Shown here: positions 34,168-46,453 of the stretch, in pieces
Layout: every line of letters starts with the position of its first letter
How positions within the stretch are numbered: position 1 is the stretch's first letter
Origin: Smallanthus sonchifolius
Lineage: Eukaryota; Streptophyta; Magnoliopsida; Asterales; Asteraceae
DNA length: 64,000 nucleotides
Reading direction: 5' to 3'
NCBI GenBank assembly: GCA_023525975.1
Contig: CM042042.1
Span: forward strand, 1,247,501-1,311,500
Program-made: the position numbers and the translations under genes
Notes under the pieces: generated by a model
The model's database searches: none
What the model was told of the DNA's origin: nothing
What the model saw: the letters and a program-made list of their open reading frames with translations, nothing else

Positions 34168-35164
34168 TAGAGGTGCACAAAGAGGTTTTTTTACCCGAAC
34201 CGGTTCGAACCCAACCCGAACCGGTTTGGTCGACGAAAAGTCAAAACCGGTTTGGCCCTAAACCGGTTCGGGTTAAACCGGTTTGAAGGTGGAAAATGTC
34301 TAACTGGTTAAACCGGTTAGGGTTGGTTACAAACCGGTTTGCCCATAAAAACCGGTTTTAAACCGGTTTTTGTTAAAAAAATCATAAAAATTCATATAAA
34401 TTCGATATTTTTAATAAAAAATCAAAATAAAATATATAACAAATATATAACTAACTTCGTCATTCGATCTCGAACAATATTTGGATCAAAGTTTCAAATT
34501 CCTCCTTCGGATGTCATCGAGGCTTGACCTTCACTTGGATTTCTCTTCAAGGACGGACACGATTTTTTCATATGAGATCTAAAACTAGTGTTTGAATCTT
34601 TCCCCAAAAACGCACCACACATCTTGCAACGAGCACGTTCCTTCCCGTTTGACAACAAACATAGATCGTAATTGCACAAAATTGCCAGATTTCTCGTTGT
34701 TGGTAGAATTTCCACAACGGTAACTTCGTTTGAGGAACCACCAACACCAAAACTTGTCATGCTTTTTTTTAGAGTTTAGAGAGCATTTTTGAGCGTTTAA
34801 ATAGCGGTTTTAGAGATTAGAGAGTGTAAAGAGAAGTGTGATCAACCCTAAACACCCCCACCTATTTATAGTGTTTTAAGAGTGCAAATGGGGTCAAAAA
34901 AACGGCCAAAATCGACTCAAACGGCTATAAATCCGTTGAGTAACGGATCTATTTTTTCAGCTCAAAAACCGGTTTGAACCGGTTTAAAAACCGGTTTAAC
35001 AGAACCGGTCCTTAACCCGGTGGCCTCCTAAATGCTTTAAACCGGTTTGTAACCGGCGGTTTAAGGATAACCCGAACCGGTTTGCCCCAAACCGGTTTGA
35101 CCCTAACCGGTTTGCCGGTTTAGCCCGGGTTGAAAAAAAAAACCGGTTTTTTTGTGCACCTCTA
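34168..35164 (-). mobile_element. hAT transposon derivative with BED-finger exon
   Basis: Terminal inverted repeats TAGAGGTGCACAAA / TTTGTGCACCTCTA and the 8-bp target duplication CTCACAGT (34160-34167 and 35165-35172) define the element exactly. The subterminal regions are packed with AACCGGTTT words. Most of the transposase is missing, so it is non-autonomous. Confidence 0.95.
34494..34760 (-). pseudogene. hAT transposase N-terminus with BED zinc finger
   Basis: The 88-codon frame contains ARCKMCGAFLGKDSNTSFRS followed by HMKKSC, the Cx2C...Hx4-5C pattern of a BED finger, which binds DNA near transposon ends. The catalytic and dimerisation parts are absent. Confidence 0.7.
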
Positions 35165-35209
35165 CTCACAGTTCTTCTATCTCTCTTTAGCTTTATCTTT
35201 ATCATTTGA

Positions 35210-35628
35210 CAGGGCCGGTCCTGAGAATTTAAATACCTCGGTCGAGCCTAAAAAAAGGCCCATACGAATAAAATATAAAAACATTTTTTTAATGACGATT
35301 AACGTCATAGCAATAAACATAGAAAAAATATAGTATGTTATATTACATGCCGTAATATCTAACCGATGATTCGCGAAACTCTCATAGCATTTTTTGCCAG
35401 CAAACTCTTCGATAACCTCTTCGTAGTTTATACTCTCTAAAATATATCAATATGATTATGTTCTTCCTCTTCCGGCTTTTCAAGTTCTACTTCCACATGA
35501 TCTTGTTCTTCAACATGTTCTTGCTCTTCCGCCTCTTCTACTTGTACATGCTCTTGCTCTTCAAAGTTCTTTTCAATAGGCGGTTTAGGCAAAAACTTCA
35601 ATAGAGCACCGGCTTGAGACTTTGTCAT
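35210..35628 (-). pseudogene. TTF-type hAT transposase N-terminal fragment
   Basis: The left edge CAGGGCCGGTCCTGA is a typical terminus of this hAT group. The 63-codon minus frame (35628-35437) starts MTKSQAGALLKFLPKP and continues into Glu/His/Val-rich repeats, resembling the N-terminus of TTF-type zinc finger/DUF4371 transposases. The other end of the element could not be found; it may have been cut by the retroelement-like sequence that follows. Confidence 0.45.
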
Positions 35629-35649
35629 TGCTTCATCTAGTTTTTTCCA

Positions 35650-36510
35650 TGGGTATTACAGGTGCTACGATTGAAGGGTATCAAACAAAGAGGCCGAATA
35701 AAGATGGTTGGTATTTCAATGGCTATGGATGGTGTTATGGTGGCTATGAGTGTTCTGATGGCTACCGGTGATGATGTTGCGACCACCAACAGTGGTAATA
35801 TGTTTGTCGGAGAAGATTCGGCAAAGGCGGAAGTCAAATCGCAAGTTTTTGAGTCTTCTAAAAAATCGTTTTTCCAATCAGATGAGATAAGTGGCGAAAA
35901 AGAGAATGAGACGGTAGTTATGATGGAAAATAATGTCAAAATCTTGTCGGTTCAAAAAGTAGATTATATTGACGTAAATAAAGAGCTGGATGTTGGAGGT
36001 CAAAGTATTGGACATGTGAAGAATAACCAAGCTGATAATTTGTTTCATGATGAGCCGCGTGACATGCCAAATAAATCATGTGGTAATAGAAAAACTGGAG
36101 ATAGTGGGTCGGAGGTGCATATCAAGCACACGAAACAGAAAGATAAAAGCAAGGAATGTAATCCAAGAATCAAAATTAAAGAGATGCGAGTATTATTGCG
36201 GATTGAGGATCTAGGAGGTACAAATTCAAGATTAAGGGGGAGAATGAAGGTTTAATCTTGATTAAATATATAATTATTAATATTAATTTATTAATTTTTG
36301 GTTGAGTTCGTATTAGAGTAGAATTGAGTCTATTTATTTATTTGATTATTTAATTGAGTTTGAGTTTGGTTAGGATTAGTATAAGTTTATTATAAATAGA
36401 TGGTTAGATTTCATGTAATTGATATGGTCTTTGATATTAATAAAAAAATGTCGATCTTTGTGATCAATATTATCGATGTTTTATTGTTCAAGTTTGATCC
36501 AGTTATCCAA
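35650..36510 (+). mobile_element. Probable 3' remnant of an LTR retrotransposon
   Basis: A 197-codon forward frame (35662-36255) is acidic and lysine-rich and ends RIEDLGGTNSRLRGRMKV over a polypurine tract (AAGGGGGAGAATGAAGG, about 36234-36250). AT-rich DNA follows. A polypurine tract just before AT-rich DNA is usual at the 3' LTR boundary. I do not recognise the protein, and no second LTR is visible. Confidence 0.4.
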
Positions 36511-36525
36511 CAATGTGTAGAATAC

Positions 36526-36890
36526 CCACAGTCTATGATCTTAGTTTACAGTAATTTGTGCAATTGTTATGGTCAAAGCTTTTTTTTTTAAATATTGTTG
36601 TGCATTTTCGCTGGCCGCCAGCCATTAGAGAAAAAATAGGATAAATAAAAACCCACTTGTCTATTTTCATAACTAACAAGGCCAATATTTGATTTTATAC
36701 TTATAAAATAGTTATAAAGGACAAACGTTTTTTTTTTTATAACATCCTTGAAAATAATATGCTGATTAAGAAAATCATTACGACGTGAATCCAAGGTGTG
36801 CAGAGTTGAATAAGCAAACAAATATTGGTTATGTTATCGATATCATCACGTGGACGTATCACTAATTGTCTATAAGCATCTAGATAAGTG
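36526..36890. repeat. Duplicated segment, uninterrupted copy
   Basis: It matches 24619-24893 followed directly by 33593-33715, and so shows the arrangement before the 8.7-kb insertion in the other copy. Confidence 0.8.
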
Positions 36891-37147
36891 GTGAACCCAT
36901 AAATTTTTTTCAGAGGTCGGTTGAGTAGTGATATACATACTTTTTGTGATCATATTTATCTCATTAATTATTTGTACAAAATCAAATAAAATATGGACCA
37001 AATATGTCTCGGGTCAACACAATCCAACCCGTTTTAAAATTGATCGTTTTGACCCGTTTTCTAACCCACCCATTACTTTGAACCAGAAGATTGATTGTGG
37101 CATTCTGTCATCACATTAGGATAGAGTTTCACCACCTAGCTTTCATG
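36891..37147. other. Intergenic DNA
   Basis: Nothing recognisable apart from the CTTTCATG target duplication at its right edge (37140-37147). Confidence 0.4.
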
Positions 37148-38307
37148 CAGTGGCGGAGGTATGTTATGACAAGTGGTGTCAACCGACCCCACCCAATTTC
37201 AAATTTTTAGTAGACGTATATTACCCGAATGCTAAGCGACCCCGGTCTTTTTTCGACGTCGACCCAATTGGTTTTTGAAATTTTTTTTTTTTTTTAAAAT
37301 ATGAGTTTTTTTAATTCTATTAATTAAACCCATAAGTTAGATTTATTTGATAAGTCCATAAGTAAAATAACTATAAGCCCATAAGTAATTTAACTTTAAA
37401 CCCATAAATTAATTAACTCTAAACCCATAACTAAGCCTTATTAATTTTAAGCCCATAACTTAATTAATTGTAAACCCAACTAACCTATTTATATAAATCA
37501 CGCAAACAGGGACCATCCGAATTCCAATTTCCTCCTGCTTCCTTTCCGAGTTTCTGGTCAATATTGCAGCCTCCTGCTTCGGTGTGCAGTGTGCTTCCTT
37601 CTCAAGGCTTCAAGATTATAGTTGGTAGTTCATAACAAAACAAAATTATCTTATCAAGTCTCTAACAACAATTATGAACCAAAAACAAGGTTAGTTTTCA
37701 TTTTTTTTTCAAACTTAAAATTCTAGGTATTACTTATTATTAATTCTTGATTAATGAATTAGTTTTGATTATTGAAAATTTAATCTTCATTATTGAATAT
37801 TTAATCTTGATGCTTGAAACTTGGATAAATAGTGGAAACAAGGTTACACATTGATTGTTCGTTGGTCTATCGTTTATTAAAGTTATCACTAGTTTTACCG
37901 GTTGCAATGACAAGTGTTGAAAGATGTTTTACTTCAATGAAGCATGTGAAGACGGATTTGCGTAACCGGATGAGTGATGAATATATGAACGATTCTTGCA
38001 TTTGTTTCATTGAAAAAGAGTTCTTTAAAAGTGTTTCGGTCGAAGATGTAATGGTCGTTTTCAAAAGATGAAAACCCGTAGGGAACAACTATAGGATCTA
38101 TTGTTTTTTACTTATTTCTAATGACATTGTATTTTTACTGTTTGGTTTCTAATGACGATGCATTTTCATTATCGTATCGTATCTTATTATGTGACCAACC
38201 CGACCCGATCACCCGAACCAGCCCAAAAAAATTATAGTCGGTAACTTAAAAGTTTGAACATAGAAAAAAAGCGACCCCACTAGAAATAATTCCCGACTCT
38301 GCCACTG
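37148..38307 (+). mobile_element. hAT transposon derivative with transposase C-terminus
   Basis: Ends CAGTGGCGGA and TCTGCCACTG are inverted, and the 8-bp target duplication CTTTCATG (37140-37147 and 38308-38315) is perfect. The 1160-bp element keeps a leader-like start (ATGAACCAAAAACAAGG near 37674) and the last part of the transposase. The middle is lost, so it cannot move itself. Confidence 0.93.
37832..38071 (+). pseudogene. hAT transposase C-terminal dimerisation region
   Basis: The frame holds LVYRLLKLSLVLPVAMTSVE and RCFTSMKHVKTDLRNRM, the conserved hAT C-terminal dimerisation motif (LALVLPVATASVERCFSAM in relatives). It runs to a normal stop. Only the last 79 residues of a protein normally of 600-800 residues are present. 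Confidence 0.8.
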
Positions 38308-38315
38308 CTTTCATG

Positions 38316-40753
38316 GTGATTGAAGGATGCATGCTGCAACAAGAGTTATTTCTCATGAGATTGATTTTATGAACACACTTGTCTCAATTGAAGGTGATAA
38401 CAAAGAACCTGATTTATGTATCGTCTGATACTCTTGTTGTGGAAGCCTTGCAAAAGATGGTGCAAGGTTTGTAACTAGGAAGAACAAGTTGAGGTGGCAA
38501 TTACAAACTGTTTACTTAAAATGCGCCGATTCGGGTATTTTTCATCACCTATGCACTGTAAATAGATGACCGGTCATAATGGATTTTGGTTAAAACTTAA
38601 AAGAGAATTTTAGATTGATCAGAAATACTTTTTTTGTTTTTTTAAAACAATTAATAAATAATGCGTTAATTGGGATAAGGAATACAAAAGACTATATTTC
38701 ACAATAATAATATCTAAATACTTAAATAAGAGACTATAGGTTGTGATGAGTGGTTGAATTACCCATGTTAATTGTATATAATTATATGTTTTTAACACTA
38801 ATTATATATGAAGCAATTTACTTTGACCGGTTTATATATTTTGTAGGTTAAAGAAGTAAAAGGAGCTAAAACGAGAAAATGAGCCAGGGATATTGTCAGT
38901 TTGAAATGATCAACAAAAATATAAGTTGGGTTTACTAAAAGAAAATGTTGGGAGTAATTATGTGAGCTACAATTGAAATTAAAGCAACATCACGTTCAAA
39001 TTGGTGGGGCTGATGTGAATTAAACTAGTAGGCCAACATAAGGATTAGTAGGCTCATTCTTGAGCTCTCACGTCAACTGGGCTGCAGCAAACTAAAAGAA
39101 AGAAGGGCACACAAACGGAGGGGGAATAACCTTTGACGGCTGCTTGGGGTGTGGGCGGATGCGCAAGAACAAGGACAGCAGCCAAAAAAGGCTGCTTACA
39201 AGAGCAATATAGCAGCAGTTCTCGAGGAAGCAAACAAGAATCAGGAAGTTTTATTGTTTTGTTTTTACTTCATTCGTATAACAAAATTGAGTTTTTTTAG
39301 TTGGTTTGTTTTTAATGAAGAATTTAGTTGGTTACCTCGACACCCATTTCAAGATTGTTTTTTCTGTAAATAAATGTCAACAGATTTAAGGGCATTTGAA
39401 ACACCTCCAGCTATGTAAATGTGATTATCTTTTTATCATCACCATATCAAACAAACCCATCATGTGATTATGTCATCCACCTATTAATACCTGTTAAAGG
39501 AAAAAACACATATTATTAGGAAAATAGTTTGGAAAGATTAAAAAATTAGGGTTCATGTGACTAAAATAAAATGGAGATAAGTGAACTACACCGCTCACTT
39601 ATCCACCAAACACAATATTGGAGCAGTCTTTCTTGTTTCCAAAATGCACGCCGGGCGAGCAGCATCTTCCATGTCCTATAACAAAATTACCCGTTTAAAA
39701 AGTTTTTTTCTAACAAATTACACATATATGTTATAAAAATAAAAATAGTTAAAAAAATCACAAATAAATCAACTTATTTAACTGATTTATAGACGGCAAG
39801 CCACTCAAAATAAAAAAAGTTTAATATTCACACTTTTGTGAGTGTGGCTATGCCACTCATCCTCTGCATAAAATTGACTAATTGAGCACAACTCTTTCGG
39901 CTATAACAATACGGTGTGCCCTTCCTAAACATGTTTAGAGATGAAACACAAACAATTTCATTTAAATTTCAAAGAGGAAAGTACTTAAACTTTAGGATAA
40001 GATTAACAGGAGTCGAAGTGTTCAGGTAGCATTAAAGTACCTCTCCACTTTTAAGAGTTTATGATTTGCAACACACCCAATTGCTTGTTCTCCATCTTTG
40101 GAATGATTTTATACACACCACATTTACAGGCCCTTGTTTCTCTTTCCATGCATTCCTACAACTTACACCCATTTGAAATTTTTACATAACCATAAAACTC
40201 CATAACTATATGCACATTTCAAGTCCCATTGGGAACAACTTCAAAACATATTAATAGTGATACGCTTCCTATGTATTTTTTTTATACTCATTTCAAGCCC
40301 CATTGGGACCATAAAGACAGTAACTGTGTACAATGCAATTGTGGGAATACTGATACTTCTTTTTGTTTTGTTGTATGAGAGCTTGAGGTTTAATCCTCGG
40401 CATCAATGGTGAAACCTATAGATATTACATTAACTCAATGAATATACTGCATTAAAAGGTACAATAAACTTTGAAACCATATCTGAAACGAAATACAATA
40501 CTACCAAAACATATATCCAGAATTCGTTAAACTAATCTACAATTAGTTGTTTGTGTAGCTATTAATCATTCTGGCTATGCCTAATTGTTCAAATTTCCAC
40601 AAATTAGCAAACCACATAAACATGATGTTTAAAGAAAAGACATTGTAACAAAAACACAAAGAACATCTAAGCTCGGGCATCCAAATTACAGCTAACACTT
40701 TAATAATGAATGGACCAGAAACAAAATGATTCAAAGGTAGATAATTAACTGAC
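38316..40753. other. Intergenic DNA without a recognised gene
   Basis: AT-rich DNA with short frames only. A frame near 38330-38425 (MHAATRVISHEIDFMNTLVS) and minus-strand stretches near 39400 and 39600 could be old exon scraps, but I cannot name them. No transposon ends were found. Confidence 0.4.
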
Positions 40754-41747
40754 CTTCGTCATGAAGTAGTTAGTTGCTGAGGGATTTTTCCTTGAGAAGC
40801 AACACCATCACTGGCATCAAGCTCCAACTCTGCAGTCCTACGGTCAAACATAACTTGATCGAGGTCTTTTTTGTCCTCAAGAGATTCATCCAGCCCAACC
40901 ATTCGTATTGATCGTGCTCATCCATCCTCCCGTGATCACTAAAACGCAAAAACAGGTTATTTGAGTGCTTTGTATATATAAAAAGAGTACAATAAAACTT
41001 TAGAAGATATTACATAAACAATTGACACTTATTTACTAAAAGTTGTAGTTTCGGGCCATTAGCTTAACAGGAAATGGGTTTTATGGTTAGAACAGAACAC
41101 GGTTGAAATTCACCTGAAGTTTATTTCAATGGGGTTCACAAATATGTTCTTCTGTGATTTTTCCATGTTACAGGTAATAAATCATAACCTTTAATGTTCA
41201 ATGAGACAATGCAGTCATGCACATACAGTTATGTTCATAAGCAGTTACCTAATACACCAGGTTAAAAAATCAACAATTTGCTTATGTCATTTCATTAGTT
41301 AAAGTACATAAAGAACTAAAACTTTGAACAAACAGTTGGCAGACTCATTCATCATCAATTCATACCAGCGTAGAATAAAGCCTGAAACTTTCAAATCAAC
41401 CAAACCAAATGTGTTATGTGTCGGACCAAAAAACTCAAGAACATCAAGTCATACCAACTAACAGGATTACGGTGAATCACTATTGTAAATGGAACATACA
41501 AACTAACAGGGAATGGAACATGTAAATCGCTACTGTGTCAAAAAAGATTTGAAAAAAATTAGGGTTTTGAAAGGTAAAAGGATTACGGTTAATCGTCAAA
41601 AAGATCTTCGCCTTCCCTTTCTCCTTCATCCTCGCCGACTTTTGCAGGTTCGTCACGGACGATATCTGAATCAACGGCAACCTCATCGTCGTAATCAAAG
41701 TAATTTCCAGATTGATCTCCGGTGGTGAGGATAGGAGCGTGGGAAGA
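40754..41747 (-). pseudogene. 5' fragment of the replication-licensing gene MCM2
   Basis: Two minus-strand exons match the acidic N-terminus of plant MCM2, a subunit of the MCM2-7 replicative helicase. Exon piece 41747-41590 reads DYDDEVAVDSDIVRDEP and EGEDLFDD, then a TAA. Exon piece 40938-40754 follows a good acceptor and reads GRMDEHDQYE, then, after a one-base loss, GLDESLEDKKDLDQVMFDRR and TAELELDA, with a TGA soon after. The zinc finger and AAA+ ATPase parts are absent. A pyrimidine-rich leader lies upstream, and block B begins about 80 bases further on. It is a truncated pseudogene or captured fragment. Confidence 0.8.
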
Positions 41748-42477
41748 AAAAAACTTTGCCTCTCTGATTCTCTCTCTCTCTCTCTACTTGTGTGCCCTAA
41801 ATCGGTTGTAGGCGGAGGTTACCGACTTTCACTTTTTATAACTTGTTTATATTAAAATAGTCGATTTGAGTTGTATTTTATTAATAACGAGTATTTTTTT
41901 AATCTTCTAAATTGTCTTAATAAAAAAATTATTTATATAAAATTGTTAATGTAATCATATTTGATATATATTAATTATTTATAAATTTATAAATTTATTG
42001 AATGATTAAACACGTGTGATCAATTTTGCGAGAAACGAGATAGATTAAAATACTAGTTATGAAAGGGGTACCCTAGGAATGAAATTAATCGTCTAAATAA
42101 ACGAATAATTCAAAGATCCACTTGAAATAAATGAATAATTATTTTCAAAGATTCACACATTTTAAAAAACCAACGAAAAAAATAGAACCGTTAAAATTGG
42201 GGAAAAACCGTTGATTTCAAAATTGGAGCTCTAGATGAGAAATTGGGTCCTGGGAGTTGGAAAAAACTGCCTATGGTGTTTGTCCAAGCGTTTGGCCTGT
42301 TGAGATGTTTATGTCCAATATTACTTATGCCCCGTATAACTCCAAACGTAATAAAAGTCATGCCTTAAACCCTTTTCTAGTCCACTTCTATGTGTCTATT
42401 TGCTCCAAATACAAGTCCGATAAATCATGCATCAGCTTCGTATCACCATCAAGGTGAAGATTAAACATCATTTTGTA

Positions 42478-43013
42478 CTTTTGTTGAAAATTCATAGCTT
42501 TGAGACCTTTCTCTGATCTCGCATTTGTCCCGGTCAAATGTGAATGTTCCATCACCTAGAATATCCATTAAGAGGTCATGATTATAGGAAGCTGCAAAAT
42601 TTAGTTGTAATATATTATATAAGATATTCAGTTGTCCCACTAAACTGAAACTTTTGATCTAAGATTATGAAAAATGCTTGATTTACATGTTTTGCAAAAT
42701 CAAATCAATTGGTACAATTTTCAAGTTGAAAGGCAATGTTTTTAATTAGTCAAAGCCTGGGTTAAGTCAAAGTATGAAAATTTGATAATTATTTGAGATT
42801 GCATACCACTGGCACTGCATGATAAGTTTTGAGAGTTTTGTTCAAACTTGCATGAAGATACAACATCTTTTCTAGTCTTTCTTCACTCATATTGTTTGCA
42901 AATTCTTCAACATTTGTTCTTGTTGTTTCTTTGATTTCTTTAGCAGCCTTATCTTGAATCCAAGATGTTTGCGAAGAATGTAAATGACCCAAGTTAGTCA
43001 TCTTTTCCAGCAA
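42478..43013 (-). pseudogene. CYP704-type P450 relic, block B
   Basis: The piece 43013-42789 encodes SWIQDKAAKEIKE and the decayed K-helix region. The piece about 42590-42478 encodes LGDGTFTFDRDK and YEFSTK, an N-terminal exon of the same family. On the minus strand the later exon precedes the earlier one, so the relic is rearranged. No heme motif is present. Confidence 0.7.
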
Positions 43014-43599
43014 TTATGAAGTTTAGTATTATACATCTCAAGTGTTTTGGATTTGTGATGTTGATTTGCAGACACCTTTGATAGCATGTCTTCTTTCTTC
43101 AACTGCAATTTTAAAAATTCAAGGGTCAAACATTACACTTTGACATTAGTGGCCAAACCCATTGCTTATCAAATTCAGTTTTAACAAGAATGCTGCAGAA
43201 AACTTCTTCCATTAAAGATATGGATCTTGAAGTTGATTTTAATTTGTTTGACATCAAGAGTCAAACTTTACTTCATGTTTCGTGATTTCAACTCATTTAC
43301 GTATGTATACTAGGGTTGTGGTCATCTCAACTGAAAAATCAAATGGGTTAGGCTGAAAAATCAACTGACCCAACTGAAAAATCAAATGGGCAGGGCCGTC
43401 CCATTAAAGATAGTCCATCGCCACTTCGCAAGGGCCATGGTTTTTGGGGCCCAAATTTAAATAGTAATAGTATTAATAATTTAATATTATGGAAAAATTA
43501 TACTAAATATTTAATTTATACCAAGTTATATATAGGAATTCTCGCGAGTTCTCACAATATTTAGGAGTTCTCATTTGATCCCTCTCCTATATATGTATG

Positions 43600-43773
43600 C
43601 AGGGGCGGATGTATGTGGAGGGAAGGGGTACCTGTCGGTACCCCTCAACTTTCGACGCGTAGTGAGAATTTTCGACGCGCAGCCGTAATTTTTTTTTTTA
43701 CCGTTTTATGTATCCAGATACCCTTGAACGAAATTTTAGATACCCCTGGATTTTTTTCCTAGATCCGCCACTG
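43600..43773. mobile_element. 174-bp hAT-type MITE
   Basis: Ends CAGGGGCGGAT and ATCCGCCACTG are inverted, and the 8-bp duplication TATGTATG flanks them (43592-43599 and 43774-43781). The inside carries two copies of TTTCGACGCG and TACCCCT words near both ends. It is non-coding. Confidence 0.88.
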
Positions 43774-44080
43774 TATGTATGTGTATAATTAGGAGAGGGA
43801 CCTTATTTACACTTTTGCCCCAAAGCTTACAAAAGAATAGGAATAATCATATAAATGGGTCAAAAGTTATTAAAAATTCATAATACCTTCTAAATGCTCT
43901 ATTAAAAGAAGTTTAGACGACTATTATAAATAGCATATTATTTGTAATAATAGTTAAAAGATTAGTTAGCAAAAACAAAGTTAAAAATTGTGGTTACGTA
44001 TACGTAGTCCATAGTATTACACATTGTTTTAGTGGTTTTCTTGGTTTTCGCCTAACTTTGTGGTTTTCTCTTGATCCTTC

Positions 44081-44083
<3 letters not shown>

Positions 44084-44121
<38 letters not shown>
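44084..44121. repeat. (TA)19 microsatellite
   Basis: A pure TA dinucleotide run within the block B flank. Confidence 0.95.
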
Positions 44122-44124
<3 letters not shown>

Positions 44125-46214
44125 TGCAAATTGTCTTTTCTAGGCATTCTTCACTCACATATTGTTTGCAAATTGTATTTTTTAGCAATTATGAAGTTTA
44201 GTATTATATATTCTCAAGTGTTTTGGATTTGTGTTGTTGATTTGCATAAACCTTGATAGCACGTCTTCTTTGTTCAACTACAATTTAAAAAATTCAAGGG
44301 TCAAACAATACACTTTGACATTAGTGGCCAAACCCATTGCTTTTCAAATTTAATTTAACAAGAATGTTACAAAAAAAAAAAAAAAAAAAAAAAACTTCTT
44401 TCATTAAAGATGTGGATCTTGTTAAATTTCTATCCCAGTTATCAAGCAATACTCAGAATATTGAACAATATTAATCAATTTTAAAGTCAATTTTATTTTG
44501 TTTGGCATCAAGAGTCAAACTTTACTTCATACATATACATATACCAGGGTTGTGGTCATCTCAAATGGGTTAGGCTAAAAAATCAAGTAAAAGAATAACT
44601 AGTCAAATGGGCAGGCCGTCCTACAAGATAGTCCATAGCCACTTCACAAGGGTCCATGATTTTTGGGGGGCCAAATTTAAATAGTAAGAGTAGTAGTAAC
44701 TAGTTTTATACCCGTCCGGTGGCCGGGTAGTTTAATGCATAATGTAATAACTATCTTTCTTTACGTTCTAAACGAAAACGATATTTACTTGACATCAAAG
44801 TAAAACTCATTTAACTTCCGAGTACAAAAATGACTTAAATAGATGGGATTCAATATAAACAAACATACATGGGAGTTCCTTAATTTAATGTCTATTTAGT
44901 ATTTTGACTACAAATTCTTCAAGAACATCCTCCGTATCCACATTTGCTATCAAATTTTATATAAAAGTCAAACTAATAATCTCAAAAACATTTTCAATCG
45001 AACAAATTAATAGATAGACATATACCACAATATCATGATCCTTTGATCCAAAATTGTTTCATCTTGATTCTCTAAATACACCAAAAACCTAATAAAGATT
45101 GATAATTGACTCTCTGAAAGTCAAATATAACCTACTTTTTGAACCAGTTAAAACCGTTACAAATAATCAAGTATAAAAAAATGGCTAACCCTTAAACCAT
45201 TATTGTTGACTTCATCATCTTGAAAGAGAATGAAGATGCATATGATACCGCAAAATCATATATTTTCATTTCTTTCTTCTTGTGATATACTTGAAGGAAT
45301 GTTGCTGCTATGTACAGTTATAGGAACTTAAACGTTGATTATTATATAGCTATGTATCCATCGACCGGCCAAAATGCGCAAGCATCCATCATTTATCAGC
45401 AACCACAATCGGTCTTCTTAATCCCTGCATAAAAGAATGTGTTGCACATTTCATTTAGATCATGTTGACTTAGGTCAATACTCACACTGACCATCATTAT
45501 ACGTTTTACTCACCTACGATTATGTAAAATATTAAGAATGTCGCACAAACTGGTCGGTGGCCAGAGAACTATGACTCCCAACGTGTATATGACTTTTGAT
45601 GGATCCAGATGAACAAATCAAGGCTATCCTAGAAACTTGGTGAAACACAAATAGTTCAAACAGGGCTAAAAAGTGGTCAAATGGGTAAATAAACATTTGG
45701 TTGAAACATAAACAGGTCAAATGAGCCTGAAAAGTGTGCCAGCGTGTATCTTTAATGCTTGCAACCTTTCAAATAATCTCATTAACATTTTAATTATAAT
45801 AATAATATAGTTTTTGCATACAAATTAAATAAACAAATTATTTGTTAAAAAATGTGGATGAAAAGCATTTAACAGTGCATACCGTCCTAAAATACTTAAT
45901 CCACTGAACCTTTTCATGGCCATGTCATTTTGTAATATGGATCGATATGGGTCAGTTCAGGTTGGGTTGCCTGTACACACTTTCTAGATCTTTTCTCTCT
46001 AAATTTTAGCAAGTAATTAATGTGTGAGTTTTGATTACCATAATAATGATCTAAATCTTTGAATGAAAAGCTTTATGAGGTTCTATGTATTAAAATAGAC
46101 TTTGGGTGGCTTCCAACTTGTTTGACCCTTTGGACCTGTTCCCCTTTTGGCTACATTTCTTGATTTGATCCATTTAAAAATAAAAGACAACCTAGAGTGA
46201 CAGACAGGACAGAC

Positions 46215-46298
46215 CTTCATGATTCCTGCAAGTACTGCACCCCCAAGGTACACCATATGCTTCCTTCATGGTGGATCTTCAATGCGCAACCGCAATTT
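46215..46298 (-). pseudogene. ARP2 (actin-related protein 2) exon fragment
   Basis: An 84-base exon with good acceptor and donor reads KLRLRIEDPP, a TGA, then RKHMVYLGGAVLAGIMK. This is a highly conserved stretch of ARP2, a subunit of the ARP2/3 actin-nucleating complex. The TGA replaces an expected Arg codon. No other ARP2 exon was found. It lies 155 bases downstream of a SURF1 exon on the same strand, which is not a natural gene order and indicates capture. Confidence 0.82.
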
Positions 46299-46453
46299 CT
46301 ACATTGCAAATAAACAGAAAAATAATTTAGACTTGAATCTGACCATAGAATTACAAAAATAATCAGAATAAATGAAAATGCAAGCTTTTATAAAGCATAG
46401 TATCTCTACATATTTATTATTTAATATTAATAGGAATCTATGTCTCTACAAAC

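Larger units (their letters stand above)
41830..44699. other. 3' flank of CNL block B, rearranged
   Basis: The stretch 41830-42470 matches 14860-15470 and 55180-55560. The stretch 42720-43480 matches 17690-18200, and 44120-44700 matches 56340-56920. Part of the flank is therefore present twice. Two CAGGGCCGTCC words (near 43393 and, altered, 44610) and a (TA)n tract (44084-44121) also lie here. Confidence 0.7.

Noticed and set aside
35662..36255. Independent host gene of 197 codons
   Set aside because: It ends in a polypurine tract next to LTR-like DNA and has no recognisable domain; a retroelement remnant is more likely.
44084..44121. Regulatory TATA element
   Set aside because: It is a long TA microsatellite with no gene in the right position.
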